Below the pieces are notes generated by a model. The model was given only the letters and a program-made list of their open reading frames with translations, did no database searches and was not told where the DNA came from. From positions 620,001-684,000 of the forward strand of contig NZ_LYPC01000014.1 of the NCBI RefSeq assembly GCF_001700435.1: DNA of 64,000 bases. The letters run 5' to 3'. A program made the translations under genes and the position numbers. Below are positions 16,801 to 26,441 of the stretch, piece after piece. Origin of the DNA: Paenibacillus pectinilyticus. Its GTDB lineage: Bacteria; Bacillota; Bacilli; Paenibacillales; NBRC-103111. The stretch's first letter is position 1, and every line of letters starts with the position of its first letter.

Positions 16801-17931
16801 GCCGGGCTGCTGCTGGATCGAACCAGCGCGAATCTCGGTGCTGACGAACACCTGCAGCTGCAGGTGAGCTTCGATCCTTCGGACAGTGTGAATCACGCTG
16901 TCACTTGGACATCGAGCAATCCGAGCGCAGCCAGTGTTGATGCGAACGGGCTGGTGACGGCGGTCGGAACGGGCGAGGCGGACATTACCGTCACGTCGGT
17001 TGAGACGCCTGAGGCGACGGCAACGAGCCACATTATCGTATCGGACGTACTGCTGAAGACGGATTTTGAATCCGGTGGAGGCGGCTGGCCAGTTGATCCA
17101 AACCGTAGCATTGTTACCGTAAATGGTAACCATAAGTATCGGCTGCTGAAAGGGGCGTCCGCCACGTCCCCGCGTGCATTTACGAACTACGATCTGACGT
17201 TCAAAATGACAACGCCGGCCACGATCCCGAGTGCAGCTACGCTCTATATTTTCGACCGTTTGGTATCTGGCAGCGGTGATCGAATTGGATACCGGAAGAC
17301 GGTGGACGGCGCGTCTCAATGGATTCTTTATAATGGGGCCTGGGCAACTGTGAAACAATCGAGCCTGAACTATGAGGACTTGGTTCCGAATACAGAGTAT
17401 ACCTTTGAACTGATCGTCAATGGCGCGGATATTTCCCTATTTGTCAATGGGGTACTTAAGCTCAAAGCTTCTGATCCTGCGCACAATTTGACCGGCACGA
17501 TCGGGTTCTATGCAGGCGGCTTCGATAATCTGATGTTTGATGACATCATGGTCACCCAACTTCGTCAGCCGATAACGGAGGCATCTATGACGCCAGCCCA
17601 GCCGGATGGAGCAAACGGCTGGTATGTACATCCGATTACGATTCAGTTAAGTCGGGGTGATCGTTCGTCCACCTTGGCACAAACGAGCTACAGTTTGGAC
17701 GGCGGAGCGACCTGGCAGCCCTATCAGACACCGATTGTGATTGATACGGACGGCGTACACTCCGTTTCATATCGCTCTGTGGATCAAGCAGGGAATGAGG
17801 AGGCCGTCCAAACGGTTAGCATTCAGCTAGCTATGACGGCTCCAGACCAAACCGCTATGACACCTGGCGTGAATCAGGCGTTGAAGGACAGCGAAGTGCT
17901 TGACGTTGGGCCCATAAGGAGATTTCGATGA
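13813..17931 (+). CDS. Secreted right-handed beta-helix protein with Ig-like and duplicated modules
   Basis: 1372-aa exoprotein; the ATG at 13813 starts a classical signal peptide cut after AVQA, and a TTG at 13774 is less likely. Residues about 30-725 form a parallel beta-helix domain with the FYVAMDGSDSNSGAIDAPFQTLEKA entry motif and PbH1-type repeats, as in polysaccharide lyases and glycosidases. After that come Ig-like BIG2 (734-816), a 170-aa module (819-990), BIG2 (995-1076), a second copy of the module (1079-1249) and an Ig/OmpL47-like domain (1254-1346). The modules may bind glycans. There is no sortase or SLH anchor. The stop overlaps the next gene's ATG as ATGA. Exact substrate is unknown; uronic-acid polysaccharide is inferred from the heparinase-like neighbour. 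Confidence 0.85.
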   Translation: MFRNKAILLMITVLLLHVFVLPAVQAESGLPETAFYVAMDGSDSNSGAIDAPFQTLEKARDAVRLLKSASGLPAGGVKVYLRGGTYNRTSSFQLEQQDSGTADSPITYKAYSGESVHLSGGQSLEKSWFTQVTDPAILQRIISTDARTKVLQVDLSSHGISDYGVMSRHGYYKANDVSQVPPMELYVAGEGMTLARWPNNGTVQMGDIIDAGPTRKDADLQNRGGTFSYTYDRPQFWTNADDIWLDGIFGYSWEWSYNKIASIDTVNKQITLRYGEMSGLFKNWYPDFHFAQNLLEEIDMPGEYYIDRTSGILYFLPTAAFEAEHPEIQVTMLKTPMINSVGVSHVTFEDLTLENGRDSAVVIMGGDHVLLSHCEIRDFTNGGVQINTQSRWLYNDFATATGVYHGITGSHIHHIGGTAVTLNGGSRVTLEPGNNYVENSHIHDFAYYHKAYNPSVILTGVGNRVSHNEIHDAPHPGILIFGNDQLVEYNNIYDVCKMFSDLGAIYMNAGETPQQRGTVIRGNYFHNIGESKAGVEGVYPDNFTMGLTIEDNIFYKMGNSAVKNNGGAHIKTRNNLFIDSEVPYDYADIYLGDAPTKPISSNYMPKWQALFTQNNNFVGTPYLVKYPELADFFTENRYYPTTNTYQNNVIYNPSKARSFITNAQGAYDKFNLLQYANNWVTNQDPGFVNLAAGDLNLKSDAEVFQQIPGFHAIPFNEMGIIGKAGPYLAPDIIPVQGVRAYDANVTVGIGKTYALYTAVLPWDATNPKLLYTSSDSSVVKVDSKGTIKGVNVGQAVVTVTSADNPLLQDEVQINVEIGDGIYEYTDFETGRNSWPVDPNRAVIDVDGNHMYKVLKGATAVSPNEYTNYELTFKMKTPPTMPSLGTIYMFDRLGSNGGGRIGYRKLEDGTSKWLLYNSAWATVKEVNLPYADLAPNTVYSLKLLVKGAEISLYVNGNLKLKATDATHNPSGTVGFYAGGFDYLLFDDIKLSVPTTKVAGLLLDRTSANLGADEHLQLQVSFDPSDSVNHAVTWTSSNPSAASVDANGLVTAVGTGEADITVTSVETPEATATSHIIVSDVLLKTDFESGGGGWPVDPNRSIVTVNGNHKYRLLKGASATSPRAFTNYDLTFKMTTPATIPSAATLYIFDRLVSGSGDRIGYRKTVDGASQWILYNGAWATVKQSSLNYEDLVPNTEYTFELIVNGADISLFVNGVLKLKASDPAHNLTGTIGFYAGGFDNLMFDDIMVTQLRQPITEASMTPAQPDGANGWYVHPITIQLSRGDRSSTLAQTSYSLDGGATWQPYQTPIVIDTDGVHSVSYRSVDQAGNEEAVQTVSIQLAMTAPDQTAMTPGVNQALKDSEVLDVGPIRRFR

Positions 17932-19775
17932 TTTCGTTCCATCTATTAAGAGAAGCAATAATAGCCGTTCAAGAAAGGCCCCCAACGTTGGCGGGCGAGG
18001 CGCTGACTGCTGGGAAAAGAAAAGAGCTGCTGGAAGCGCCGCATCTGGCAGAATTGATTAATGAAATACATGTGGAAGCGGAGAGGGCCGGGCGTGAGCC
18101 TGTTCCTCCGCTGTCTTTTGCGGATTTCCAGATTGTTCATTCGTCAGGAAGCCGCAAGGAATACGAAAAACCGTACTTCGAACGAAGGAGACGCTTGCTT
18201 GCCCTTGGGCTGGCAATGGCTCTTGATGATACCGATGCATATAAAGAAACGCTGGAAAATCTGATCTGGGAGATTTGTAATGAATATGCTTGGGCCGTAC
18301 CAGCGCATTTACCCAATTCGATTGAACAAGTGTTGGCGGCGCGTGTCCCTCCGAACCGCTATGTTGACTTGTTTGCTGCTGAGACGGCTCATGCCTTGGC
18401 TGAAGTGCTGTATCTCATAGGGAATCGCTTGAATGATTGGGTGACGCACCGGGTGAAGCAAGAAATCGAGCAGCGGGTGTTCCAGCCTGTGTTCGAAAGC
18501 TCACACCATTTCATCTGGACATCGATGACGAACAACTGGTCGGCCGTATGCGGCGGCGCCGTTGGCATGGCAGCGCTGCTGCTGATCGATGACCGGGAGC
18601 GTCTTGCAGGTATGCAGGACCGGGTTGTAAGCGCGATGGACAGCTTTCTGGCGGGTTATGGAATTGACGGCTGTTGTCCGGAGGGGTTCGCTTATTGGCG
18701 TTACGGTTTTGGCTATTTTGTTTATTGGGCAGAGATGCTTTACGAATTTACTCGCGGTACGATTGACTTGCTGAAACAGGACAAAATCAGGCGCATTGCA
18801 CAATTCCCGGCAGCCGTTGTGCTCAGCGCCTCCGCCTGCATCAATTATTCCGATTGCAGGCCGACCATCAGGCCGCCTACCGGAATGATCAGCCGCTTGT
18901 GCAGCAGACTTACGATCGCTCCGCCGGCAATGACGAGCGTGCCTTCGTTCCATGACGATCATTGCTACCGATGGCCGTTCCTGGTCCGCAACTTGCTTTG
19001 GACCGAACCCGAACGGCTGCATGCGCCGGGAGCGGTGGGGATCTTCTACTTTGCCAGTACGGATTGGCTGGTGGTTAAACGCGAAACTTCGAAGGGCTTG
19101 CTTGCTTTTTCGGCCAAGGGAGGTCACAACCACGAGCCGCACAACCATAACGACCTCGGTCATTTCATTCTTCATACTGAGGGCGATACACTGTTAGCGG
19201 ATCTCGGCATGGGTGTGTATACACGCGAATACTTCGGGAAAGAACGCTACACCCATTTGCATACTTCCTCTTTGGGTCATTCGGTTCCTGTCATTAATGG
19301 GGAGCAACAGGCAGCAGGAGAAGCGTACAGAGCAGTTGTGACGAGAAATGATACAGAGAATGGCACTGTCAATTTTGAAATAGATCTCACGCATGCGTAC
19401 AGACCGGAGGCAAGAATCCACGCTTTACACCGCTGTTTCGAGTGGAAAGTCTGCCAGGATGAAGCAAGAGCAGAGTTAAAGTTAACGGATCATTTCGTAT
19501 TTGGTGAGGCTTCGGTTGAGACTGAACGGAGCATAATAGAGCATTTCATCAGTTTCCACAAGCCAGTTATTTGCAATGACCAAGTAGTCTGGCAAGGAGA
19601 AAAGGGGAGTGTCGTTTTACGATATGAACCGTCGGAACTGTCGGCATATGTGGAAGCGATCGAACTGCCATCTCGTGATACGAATCCATTGTCGGCATAT
19701 TGCTTACGTCTCTACGCCGGACATTTGAATCAAATATATGCGTGCAGACTGGTCATGGAATGCCGTCTCCACTGA
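17928..19775 (+). CDS. Heparinase II/III-family protein, probable polysaccharide lyase
   Basis: 615-aa enzyme with an N-terminal alpha/alpha toroid (NNWSAVCGGAVGMAAL near 202) and a C-terminal beta-sandwich carrying the heparinase II/III histidine cluster GGHNHEPHNHNDLGHF near 397-412. Such enzymes cleave uronic-acid glycosidic bonds by beta-elimination. There is no signal peptide, so it should act in the cytoplasm on imported oligosaccharides. ATGA coupling to the beta-helix gene, with an AAGGAGA site. Individual polysaccharide-lyase family (PL12, 15, 17, 21 or other) cannot be fixed by eye. Confidence 0.85.
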   Translation: MISFHLLREAIIAVQERPPTLAGEALTAGKRKELLEAPHLAELINEIHVEAERAGREPVPPLSFADFQIVHSSGSRKEYEKPYFERRRRLLALGLAMALDDTDAYKETLENLIWEICNEYAWAVPAHLPNSIEQVLAARVPPNRYVDLFAAETAHALAEVLYLIGNRLNDWVTHRVKQEIEQRVFQPVFESSHHFIWTSMTNNWSAVCGGAVGMAALLLIDDRERLAGMQDRVVSAMDSFLAGYGIDGCCPEGFAYWRYGFGYFVYWAEMLYEFTRGTIDLLKQDKIRRIAQFPAAVVLSASACINYSDCRPTIRPPTGMISRLCSRLTIAPPAMTSVPSFHDDHCYRWPFLVRNLLWTEPERLHAPGAVGIFYFASTDWLVVKRETSKGLLAFSAKGGHNHEPHNHNDLGHFILHTEGDTLLADLGMGVYTREYFGKERYTHLHTSSLGHSVPVINGEQQAAGEAYRAVVTRNDTENGTVNFEIDLTHAYRPEARIHALHRCFEWKVCQDEARAELKLTDHFVFGEASVETERSIIEHFISFHKPVICNDQVVWQGEKGSVVLRYEPSELSAYVEAIELPSRDTNPLSAYCLRLYAGHLNQIYACRLVMECRLH

Positions 19776-19841
19776 ACTTGTTCAATGAAGAGGGGAATAT
19801 TCAACTATATTTAGGTATTGGAATAGAAAGGAAGAGAACAC

Positions 19842-21818
19842 ATGCGATTTCGTCAGGTACATCTTGATTTCCACACCTCCGAAGCAATAACTCCGATTGG
19901 AGCTTGCTTTGATAAGAAGCAGTTTCAGGAGATGCTGAAGCTTGGCCATGTGGATTCCATAACCGTTTTCTCCAAATGCCATCACGGCTGGGCTTACCAT
20001 CCGTCTGAGGCGGGCGAAATTCATCCTGGGCTGAATTTCGATTTGCTGGCCGCCTTGATCGAGGCAGCTCATGAAATTAACGTGAAAACACCAGTATACG
20101 TATCGGCTGGCTTGGATGAGAAACTGGCAAGACGACATCCAGAATGGCTCATTCGCGATGAGAATGACCAAACGAATTGGGTAAAGGGCTTCATGCTGCC
20201 TGGCTATCACCAGTTTTGCTTGAATTCTCCCTATTTGGAAATCCTGAACGACCAGATTCGGGAGGTCGTGTCTACATATGATCTAGACGGCCTGTTTTTG
20301 GATATCATTGGAGTCCGTAAATGTTACTGTCATAACTGTGTAGAGAGCGTAAGGCGGATGGGCAAGGATCCAAGGGATGAAAGCGTAATGCGAAGCCTCT
20401 GGGAGAAAACGTACGCTACTTATACGGCAAGGGTGAAGGACACGGTTGAATCGATTAAGCAGGGGCTGCCTATCTTCCACAATGGCGGACACATTGCGCG
20501 CGGCCGTCGCGATCTGATTCGTATGAATACCCATTTGGAACTGGAATCGCTGCCGACTGGAGGATGGGGCTATGACCACTTCCCACTTTCGGCTAGGTAC
20601 GCGCAAACGCTTGGTGTCGATTTTCTCGGCATGACCGGAAAATTCCACACATCTTGGGGAGAATTTGGCGGTTATAAGCACCCAAACGCTCTCCGTTACG
20701 AAACAGCGCTCAGCATCGCCAATGGCGCCCGCTGCTCAATCGGAGATCAGCTGCATCCCGACGGGTACATGGATGAAGCGACGTATGCTCTGATCGGAGC
20801 GGCCTATCGTGAGGTCGAGTCCAAGGAGGCGTGGTGCGTAAAGGCGATGAATGTTGCGGATGTAGCGCTGCTGACATTGGAAGCAACCGGCATGCATCCG
20901 AAGGCAAAAGCGGAATCCGGGCGCTCGTTGGATTCCGACGTAGGGGCCGTACGCATGTTGCTTGAGGGGAAGTTCCTGTTTGATGTCATCGATCAGGAGA
21001 ATGACTTTACAGCCTATAAGGTGTTGGTCCTGCCGGATTATGTAGCGGTAGATGATACGCTGCGAAGGAAACTGGAGCAATTCTTGCTTCAGGGTGGTAA
21101 AATTCTAGCTACGGGCTGGTCCGGACTGGATCCAGAGGGCACTCGATTCGCAATTGACTTCGGGGTGCGGCATTTAGGGGAAAACCCCTACCGTCCCGAC
21201 TATTTCCGGCCACTGTTCAAGCCAGGAAGTCTGAGTGAAGCTTCGTATATTTTCTATTCTCAGGGGCAGCAAATCGAGCTCGCTGGCGGATTGGAGCTGG
21301 CACACCGTGAAAATCCCTATTTTAACCGCGATATGTTAACCTTCTGCTCGCATCAGCATACGCCAAGCAGTTATGCATATGGAGGACCAGGTATGGTCGA
21401 AAGTGAAAGCGGTATGTATATCGCCTGGAACCTATTCGAAGATTATGCAACCAAAGGCAGTCTGATATTGAAGGAAGCGGTCTTGTATGCGTTGAATCGT
21501 CTGCTTCCTGACAGGACATTGCAAACAAATCTACCGGCCCAAGGTGTCGTCACGCTGCAAGAACAAAAGGAAGAGAAGCGTCTGGTCAATCATCTGCTGT
21601 ATGCGTCCCCTGTCCGCAGAGGAAAAAACGTCGAAGTGATCGAGGATATTGTTCCAATCTATGACGTCGAGGTTTCCGTTCGAACTTCCAATTGCGTGAA
21701 GAAGGTCTATTTGGCACCGCAGATGGAATCGCTCCCTTTCAGGCAAGAGGATGGGACGATTTTCTACACAGTACCTAAGCTGGAGTGCCATCAGATGGTT
21801 GTTGTCGATTACGAATGA
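19842..21818 (+). CDS. GHL6-like glycoside hydrolase (alpha-amylase/beta-galactosidase-fold)
   Basis: 658-aa cytoplasmic protein with an N-terminal TIM barrel beginning RQVHLDFHTSE, strand motifs TVFSKCHHGWAYHP and DGLFLDIIG (candidate acid), and an unusual Cys pair CYCHNC near 162. A beta-galactosidase-trimerisation-like flavodoxin region (about 390-480, YKVLVLPDYVAVDD) and a C-terminal beta domain follow. This is the pattern of hypothetical glycosyl hydrolase 6 proteins, some of which act on fucosides or galactosides. A GGAAGAGAA site precedes the ATG. Specificity is not known. Confidence 0.75.
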   Translation: MRFRQVHLDFHTSEAITPIGACFDKKQFQEMLKLGHVDSITVFSKCHHGWAYHPSEAGEIHPGLNFDLLAALIEAAHEINVKTPVYVSAGLDEKLARRHPEWLIRDENDQTNWVKGFMLPGYHQFCLNSPYLEILNDQIREVVSTYDLDGLFLDIIGVRKCYCHNCVESVRRMGKDPRDESVMRSLWEKTYATYTARVKDTVESIKQGLPIFHNGGHIARGRRDLIRMNTHLELESLPTGGWGYDHFPLSARYAQTLGVDFLGMTGKFHTSWGEFGGYKHPNALRYETALSIANGARCSIGDQLHPDGYMDEATYALIGAAYREVESKEAWCVKAMNVADVALLTLEATGMHPKAKAESGRSLDSDVGAVRMLLEGKFLFDVIDQENDFTAYKVLVLPDYVAVDDTLRRKLEQFLLQGGKILATGWSGLDPEGTRFAIDFGVRHLGENPYRPDYFRPLFKPGSLSEASYIFYSQGQQIELAGGLELAHRENPYFNRDMLTFCSHQHTPSSYAYGGPGMVESESGMYIAWNLFEDYATKGSLILKEAVLYALNRLLPDRTLQTNLPAQGVVTLQEQKEEKRLVNHLLYASPVRRGKNVEVIEDIVPIYDVEVSVRTSNCVKKVYLAPQMESLPFRQEDGTIFYTVPKLECHQMVVVDYE

Positions 21819-21880
21819 CACGTGATGGGGTTGCTCAAGGCACAGGAAAAAATCAATTATTCGGAAAAAGGTGAGGTATC

Positions 21881-23020
21881 ATGGACTTCAAACCGCTATC
21901 TCAATTTATCGACAGCATCACTTCCTGGCGCATCCCGTGGGCGGAGGTGCTTGTCATGTACCGGAATGAAACGGTTTTCCGTTATCGTAACGGCTACGTC
22001 AACCTAGAAGAGAGGACACCAATTGATGATAGACGGATCATCAATATCTATTCGATGACGAAGATCATGACGTGCGTTGCTGCACTTCGGCTCGTTGAGA
22101 AGGGAGCTATGCTACTGAACGACCCGCTATCAGCGTATTTGCCGGAATTCACTGAAATGTTTGTGCAGAAGACTTTGTCGGACGGAGAAGTCATACGCGA
22201 GAGGGCAAAGCAGCCCATCAGGGTGCGTGATCTGTTTACCATGACGGCTGGTTTCTCCTATGACCTCGGAGCGCCTTCCATCAAGGATGTTGTGACACGG
22301 ACAAATGGCAAAGTACCGACCCGTTCCTTTGCAGCGGCGCTCGCGAAGGAGCCGCTTCTATTCGAACCAGGTACACGATGGAATTACAGCTTGTGCCATG
22401 ATGTCCTTGCAGCACTCGTCGAGGTTGTGGATGGAAGACGATTCAGCACATATATCCGGGAGGAAATAACCGGACCATTGGATATGCAGGATACGGGCTT
22501 CGCTCTTTCGGGCGAGCAACAAAGCCGTCTGGCTCCTCAGTATACGTATAACGAAGCGTTAGGCAAGCCCATACGCAAGGATGGGAACGCGTATCGGATC
22601 GGTACGGAATTCGAAAGCGGCGGGGCGGGGTTGCTGTCTACCGTAAGCGACTACGTTCTGTTTCTAAATGGGCTGACCAATCAGGGAACGAGCCCGAATG
22701 GCATACGCATTCTGTCGCCGGCTTCAGTGAACCTGATGCGGGCGAACTATTTGTCCGAGCGTATACGCGACGATTTCTCCTGGGAGCAACTGAAAGGTTA
22801 TAGTTATGGACTGGGCGTCAGAACGCATGTCTCCAAAGCAGACAGTGGATCGCTGAGTCCGCTCGGCGAATTTGGCTGGAGCGGTGCAGGCGGATGCTTG
22901 GCCATCATGGATCCGGATTCACAACTGACCGTCATGTATGCACAGCATTTGCTGAACAATCAGGAGCCCTACGTGCATCCGCGTTTAAAAAATATCATGT
23001 ATGCCTGCTTGGGTTTGTAA
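21881..23020 (+). CDS. Serine hydrolase, beta-lactamase class C fold
   Basis: 379-aa protein of the penicillin-binding/esterase beta-lactamase family. The catalytic SxxK is S58-M-T-K61 and the tyrosine motif is NYS with Y169; a C-terminal GWSGAGGC region replaces the usual HTG/KTG box. No signal peptide, so a cytosolic esterase or deacetylase working on modified oligosaccharides is more likely than antibiotic resistance. It follows the GHL6 gene by 62 bases and ends the locus before a strong terminator. Confidence 0.85.
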   Translation: MDFKPLSQFIDSITSWRIPWAEVLVMYRNETVFRYRNGYVNLEERTPIDDRRIINIYSMTKIMTCVAALRLVEKGAMLLNDPLSAYLPEFTEMFVQKTLSDGEVIRERAKQPIRVRDLFTMTAGFSYDLGAPSIKDVVTRTNGKVPTRSFAAALAKEPLLFEPGTRWNYSLCHDVLAALVEVVDGRRFSTYIREEITGPLDMQDTGFALSGEQQSRLAPQYTYNEALGKPIRKDGNAYRIGTEFESGGAGLLSTVSDYVLFLNGLTNQGTSPNGIRILSPASVNLMRANYLSERIRDDFSWEQLKGYSYGLGVRTHVSKADSGSLSPLGEFGWSGAGGCLAIMDPDSQLTVMYAQHLLNNQEPYVHPRLKNIMYACLGL

Positions 23021-23165
23021 ATGCCATTTTGTTCATCTCTTGTTTATCCGGTATTTGTATAATAATACGGATTACTGTCGAAAAGTTAATTCAAAGTTGC
23101 TTCTATTGTGCAGCGTCTGCTTCAAAAATCGGAGCTCATCTAGTTTCATTTCGTTCAGCTACAGA

Positions 23166-23200
23166 AACCGCTTCGCTAGCAGCGAAGCGGTTTTATTTTT
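23166..23200 (+). terminator. Intrinsic terminator of the polysaccharide locus
   Basis: AACCGCTTCGCT-AGC-AGCGAAGCGGTT perfect 12-bp stem followed by a T-rich tail. Confidence 0.9.
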
Positions 23201-23294
23201 ATTATTTTAGGACGCATGTCAAATAGGAATTCACGGTGGCGATAACGAAATAGTTTATATCGTTAAGTAATCGTACAGGAAGGAGGAATTGAGT

Positions 23295-26200
23295 GTGATT
23301 CGAAACGAAAGAATGAATTGGTTTGCAAGGGTCTTATTTGTCAGTCTGATCGGATTGATCGGTTTTTCGCTCGTTCCTCTTTCCGGGAAGATCGGAGGCG
23401 GCGAGCACCACAGCCAATGGGTCGTGCAGCATGGAGTTTTGGATCTCAAGCAGTGGAATCCCGACGCTGATCCGGTCATTCCATTGGATGGCGAATGGGA
23501 GTTCTACTGGAACCAATTGCTAGAACCGGATGATTTCTTGCAGCCGTCTAGCTTGCCTAATGACGGCGCAATTTCTTATATAAAAGTCCCATCCCCGTGG
23601 AACGGGAAGCTAATTAACGGCGTCAAGCTGCCGGTGTATGGGTCGTCAACGTACAGGATGGTACTGACTGGACTTTCCTATACCGGTGAGTTAGCGTTGA
23701 AAAAAACGAATATTCGTTTTGCCAGCAAGATTTATGTGAATGGACGTATGCTGATGGAGGATGGGCAATTGTCCGGCGACAAAACAGGCTATCGTGCGGG
23801 TAACCATCCGCAGCTAGGCGTTTTTTCCGCGAATACGAACCGTATCGAAATTATCGTGCAGGTAGCTAACTACGATTATGTAAATTCAGGTTTGGTTGAC
23901 TCGTTGCGGTTAGGGTCAGCCGACGGATTGATTGCAGAACGGCAGCTAGCGCTCAGCAAGGATTTCGTCGTACTAGCTATCCTAGGAACGCTGGCGTTGA
24001 TTTACTTGATCTGTTTCGTGGCTGCTTTCGCTTATCGCATCAGAGACTATTCGCTTGTGCTGTTGGCGTCCATCTGTCTGTTGTTCGGACTTTACCATGG
24101 GCTAATGGGAGAGCGGTCGCTGTTTTTTCTGTTGGAGGGCAGATTCTCTTTCGAAGTCTTATATAAAATGAAGGATTTCGTCTCGGTTGCTGCTTGCCTG
24201 GCACTGGCGTTATTTTTTTACGATTTGCATCGTAGTAAGCTGTCGCTCAGGATTGCGCAAGTCGTGTCATTCGCGCTAATCGGATTTATGGTCATCATTC
24301 CGTTGATATCCATCCGTGCCTATACGCCAATTCAGGTCTATGTTGTCGCCTTATATCAAATCGTTCAAGTCTGGAATTTCCTTATAGCTGCGCAATTATT
24401 TGTACGAGGTGAGCGGGGATCACGGTTTAAATTGCTGATGCTGTGCGTTGCCGTTTTAATGATTAATATGTATTCACTGGATGTTATCCTTTTCGGATTA
24501 GGCATTCACAAAAGCGCCTGGCTGGCTCAGATTTGCATTATTATTTTCAATGTCGTTATGGTACCTGTTGTTGTACTTCGTTTTTTTGAAGCGTATCAGA
24601 CGATTGACAAAATGAAAGATCAACTACAGCGGCTTGATAAAATCAAAGACGACTTTCTGTCGAACACCTCCCATGAACTGCGAACGCCGTTGAATGCCAT
24701 CGTCAATATTTCCCAGTCATTGCTTAAGGGAGTGGAGGGTCCGCTTACAGATACGCAGGCTCGCAATGTGTCCATTGTGGTAGAAAGCGGCAGAAGGCTG
24801 ATGATGCTCGTTAATGAATTGCTCGATTACTCGAGGCTCAAGCACGGTGATTTGGCGCTTCAACGAAACGCAGTTGATGTGAAATCGTATGTCGAGTCGG
24901 TTATCCAGATTCACGTCTTTTTGCTGGAGGGCAGAAGCACGAAGCTCATCAACGGCTTGCCGGATCATCTGCCTCTCGCTTATGCGGACGGCAATCGCCT
25001 CATTCAAATTTTGCACAATTTGATCGGTAATGCGATTAAGTTTTCCGATCGAGGTGTCGTCAAAGTGAGCGCTGAAGTGAGGGGAGAATGGATGGAGGTA
25101 CGTGTGAGCGATACCGGAATTGGAGTCGCTGCGGATATGCGCGAACGCATTTTCCTGGATTTCGAGCAGGGAGGAGCGGCTGAATACGGCGGAGCTGGAC
25201 TCGGACTAAGCATTACGAAGCGTCTGGTAGAGCTGCACGGCGGACATATCGAGGTTGATTCAGAGCCGAGCCAGGGGGCAACGTTCCGCTTTACACTGCC
25301 GCTGGCAGGACAGAAGCAGGAATCGGGTGAAGACGGAAAGTTGGCTGAATCCGTTGCATCGCCTTTGCCCGGAACTGTCAGCGTACCCCCTCCTGCGTAT
25401 CCTCTTTTTGTTGCCGGGAAGGAAAAGGAGCCTATTCTGCTGGTGGATGATGACTTTGCGAATCTGCAAAGCATGATGAACATGTTCAAGCTGGAAGGGC
25501 GTACCTACATCGTTGTCGACCGAGGGCAATTGGCCTTGGAAACGTTGTTCAGTCATCCGGATATCTCTCTTGTCGTGCTGGAGCTTATCATGTCGGACAT
25601 GTCCGGCTACGAAGTGCTTGGGCGTATTCGAGAAAGATTCTCGCCGTTCGAACTGCCGGTGCTCGTGCTGACGGCCCGCAATAGCAGCGAGGATATTCGG
25701 ATCGCACTGGAGAACGGAGCGAATGATGTCGTGGCGAAGCCATTTGAATCGGAGGAGCTCATGGCTCGTGTACGTAACTTGACCGAGCTGAAATCATCAG
25801 TCAAGCTGGCTAGGAATGCAGAGATCGCTTTTTTACGGTCGCAGATCAAGCCGCATTTTCTGTATAACGCGCTTACGGCCATTGCCGAACTGTGTGTAAT
25901 CGATGCCGAACAGGCCGAGCAGCTCACACTTCGACTATCGCGTTATTTGAGAAGTAGCTTTGATTTCAAGCACCTCGAAGCGATGACTACGCTGGAGAAC
26001 GAGTTGGAGCTCGTCAAATCTTATGTCGCCATTGAACAGGCGAGATTTGGTACGAGACTGAAGGTGGAATACGTCTTAGAGGCAAATTTGGGGGTGATGA
26101 TCCCCCCTCTCGTCATTCAGCCGATTGTGGAGAATGCGATTCGACACGGCGTGATGTCCCGTTCGAAAGGCGGGACGGTGAAATTGACCGTTATCGAAGG

Positions 26201-26438
26201 GGCACGAGGCGGTGTATTAGTACGTATCGAAGACAATGGCTGCGGCATGAATGAATATCAGTTGAAGTCAATCTTGAAGCCAGATACGGAAGTCGGAGGC
26301 ATCGGTTTATGGAATATTAGCCAACGGCTGCGTTTGCTGTATGGCACGACATTGCGCATCGATAGTCAGGAAGGCATAGGTACGCGCGTTGAGATGGAAC
26401 TGTCGACAAGCCACATTTTAGAAAGAGAGGTGACGTAG
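23295..26438 (+). CDS. Hybrid 7TM sensor kinase with two kinase modules and a Glu-substituted receiver
   Basis: Start GTG at 23295 is about 8 bases after AGGAGGAA; the TTG at 23289 abuts that site. The 1047-aa chain has a signal helix, a galactose-binding-like sensory domain (DGEWEFYW near 60), about seven membrane helices (220-410), a HisKA box with H460 in SHELRTPLNA, and an HATPase with NLIGNAIKFSD. A receiver begins ILLVDDD near 715, then a second, LytS/YesM-type kinase with H854 in QIKPHFLYN and an HATPase (ENAIRHGVM). In the receiver the expected phospho-Asp is Glu (E763 in VVLELIMSDMSG), so it probably cannot be phosphorylated normally. Paired with the next gene. Confidence 0.9.
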   Translation: MIRNERMNWFARVLFVSLIGLIGFSLVPLSGKIGGGEHHSQWVVQHGVLDLKQWNPDADPVIPLDGEWEFYWNQLLEPDDFLQPSSLPNDGAISYIKVPSPWNGKLINGVKLPVYGSSTYRMVLTGLSYTGELALKKTNIRFASKIYVNGRMLMEDGQLSGDKTGYRAGNHPQLGVFSANTNRIEIIVQVANYDYVNSGLVDSLRLGSADGLIAERQLALSKDFVVLAILGTLALIYLICFVAAFAYRIRDYSLVLLASICLLFGLYHGLMGERSLFFLLEGRFSFEVLYKMKDFVSVAACLALALFFYDLHRSKLSLRIAQVVSFALIGFMVIIPLISIRAYTPIQVYVVALYQIVQVWNFLIAAQLFVRGERGSRFKLLMLCVAVLMINMYSLDVILFGLGIHKSAWLAQICIIIFNVVMVPVVVLRFFEAYQTIDKMKDQLQRLDKIKDDFLSNTSHELRTPLNAIVNISQSLLKGVEGPLTDTQARNVSIVVESGRRLMMLVNELLDYSRLKHGDLALQRNAVDVKSYVESVIQIHVFLLEGRSTKLINGLPDHLPLAYADGNRLIQILHNLIGNAIKFSDRGVVKVSAEVRGEWMEVRVSDTGIGVAADMRERIFLDFEQGGAAEYGGAGLGLSITKRLVELHGGHIEVDSEPSQGATFRFTLPLAGQKQESGEDGKLAESVASPLPGTVSVPPPAYPLFVAGKEKEPILLVDDDFANLQSMMNMFKLEGRTYIVVDRGQLALETLFSHPDISLVVLELIMSDMSGYEVLGRIRERFSPFELPVLVLTARNSSEDIRIALENGANDVVAKPFESEELMARVRNLTELKSSVKLARNAEIAFLRSQIKPHFLYNALTAIAELCVIDAEQAEQLTLRLSRYLRSSFDFKHLEAMTTLENELELVKSYVAIEQARFGTRLKVEYVLEANLGVMIPPLVIQPIVENAIRHGVMSRSKGGTVKLTVIEGARGGVLVRIEDNGCGMNEYQLKSILKPDTEVGGIGLWNISQRLRLLYGTTLRIDSQEGIGTRVEMELSTSHILEREVT

Positions 26439-26441
26439 CGA

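Noticed and set aside
21881-23020. Beta-lactamase resistance gene
   Set aside because: SxxK and Tyr motifs are present but there is no signal peptide and the gene sits in a polysaccharide locus, so an esterase is more likely.
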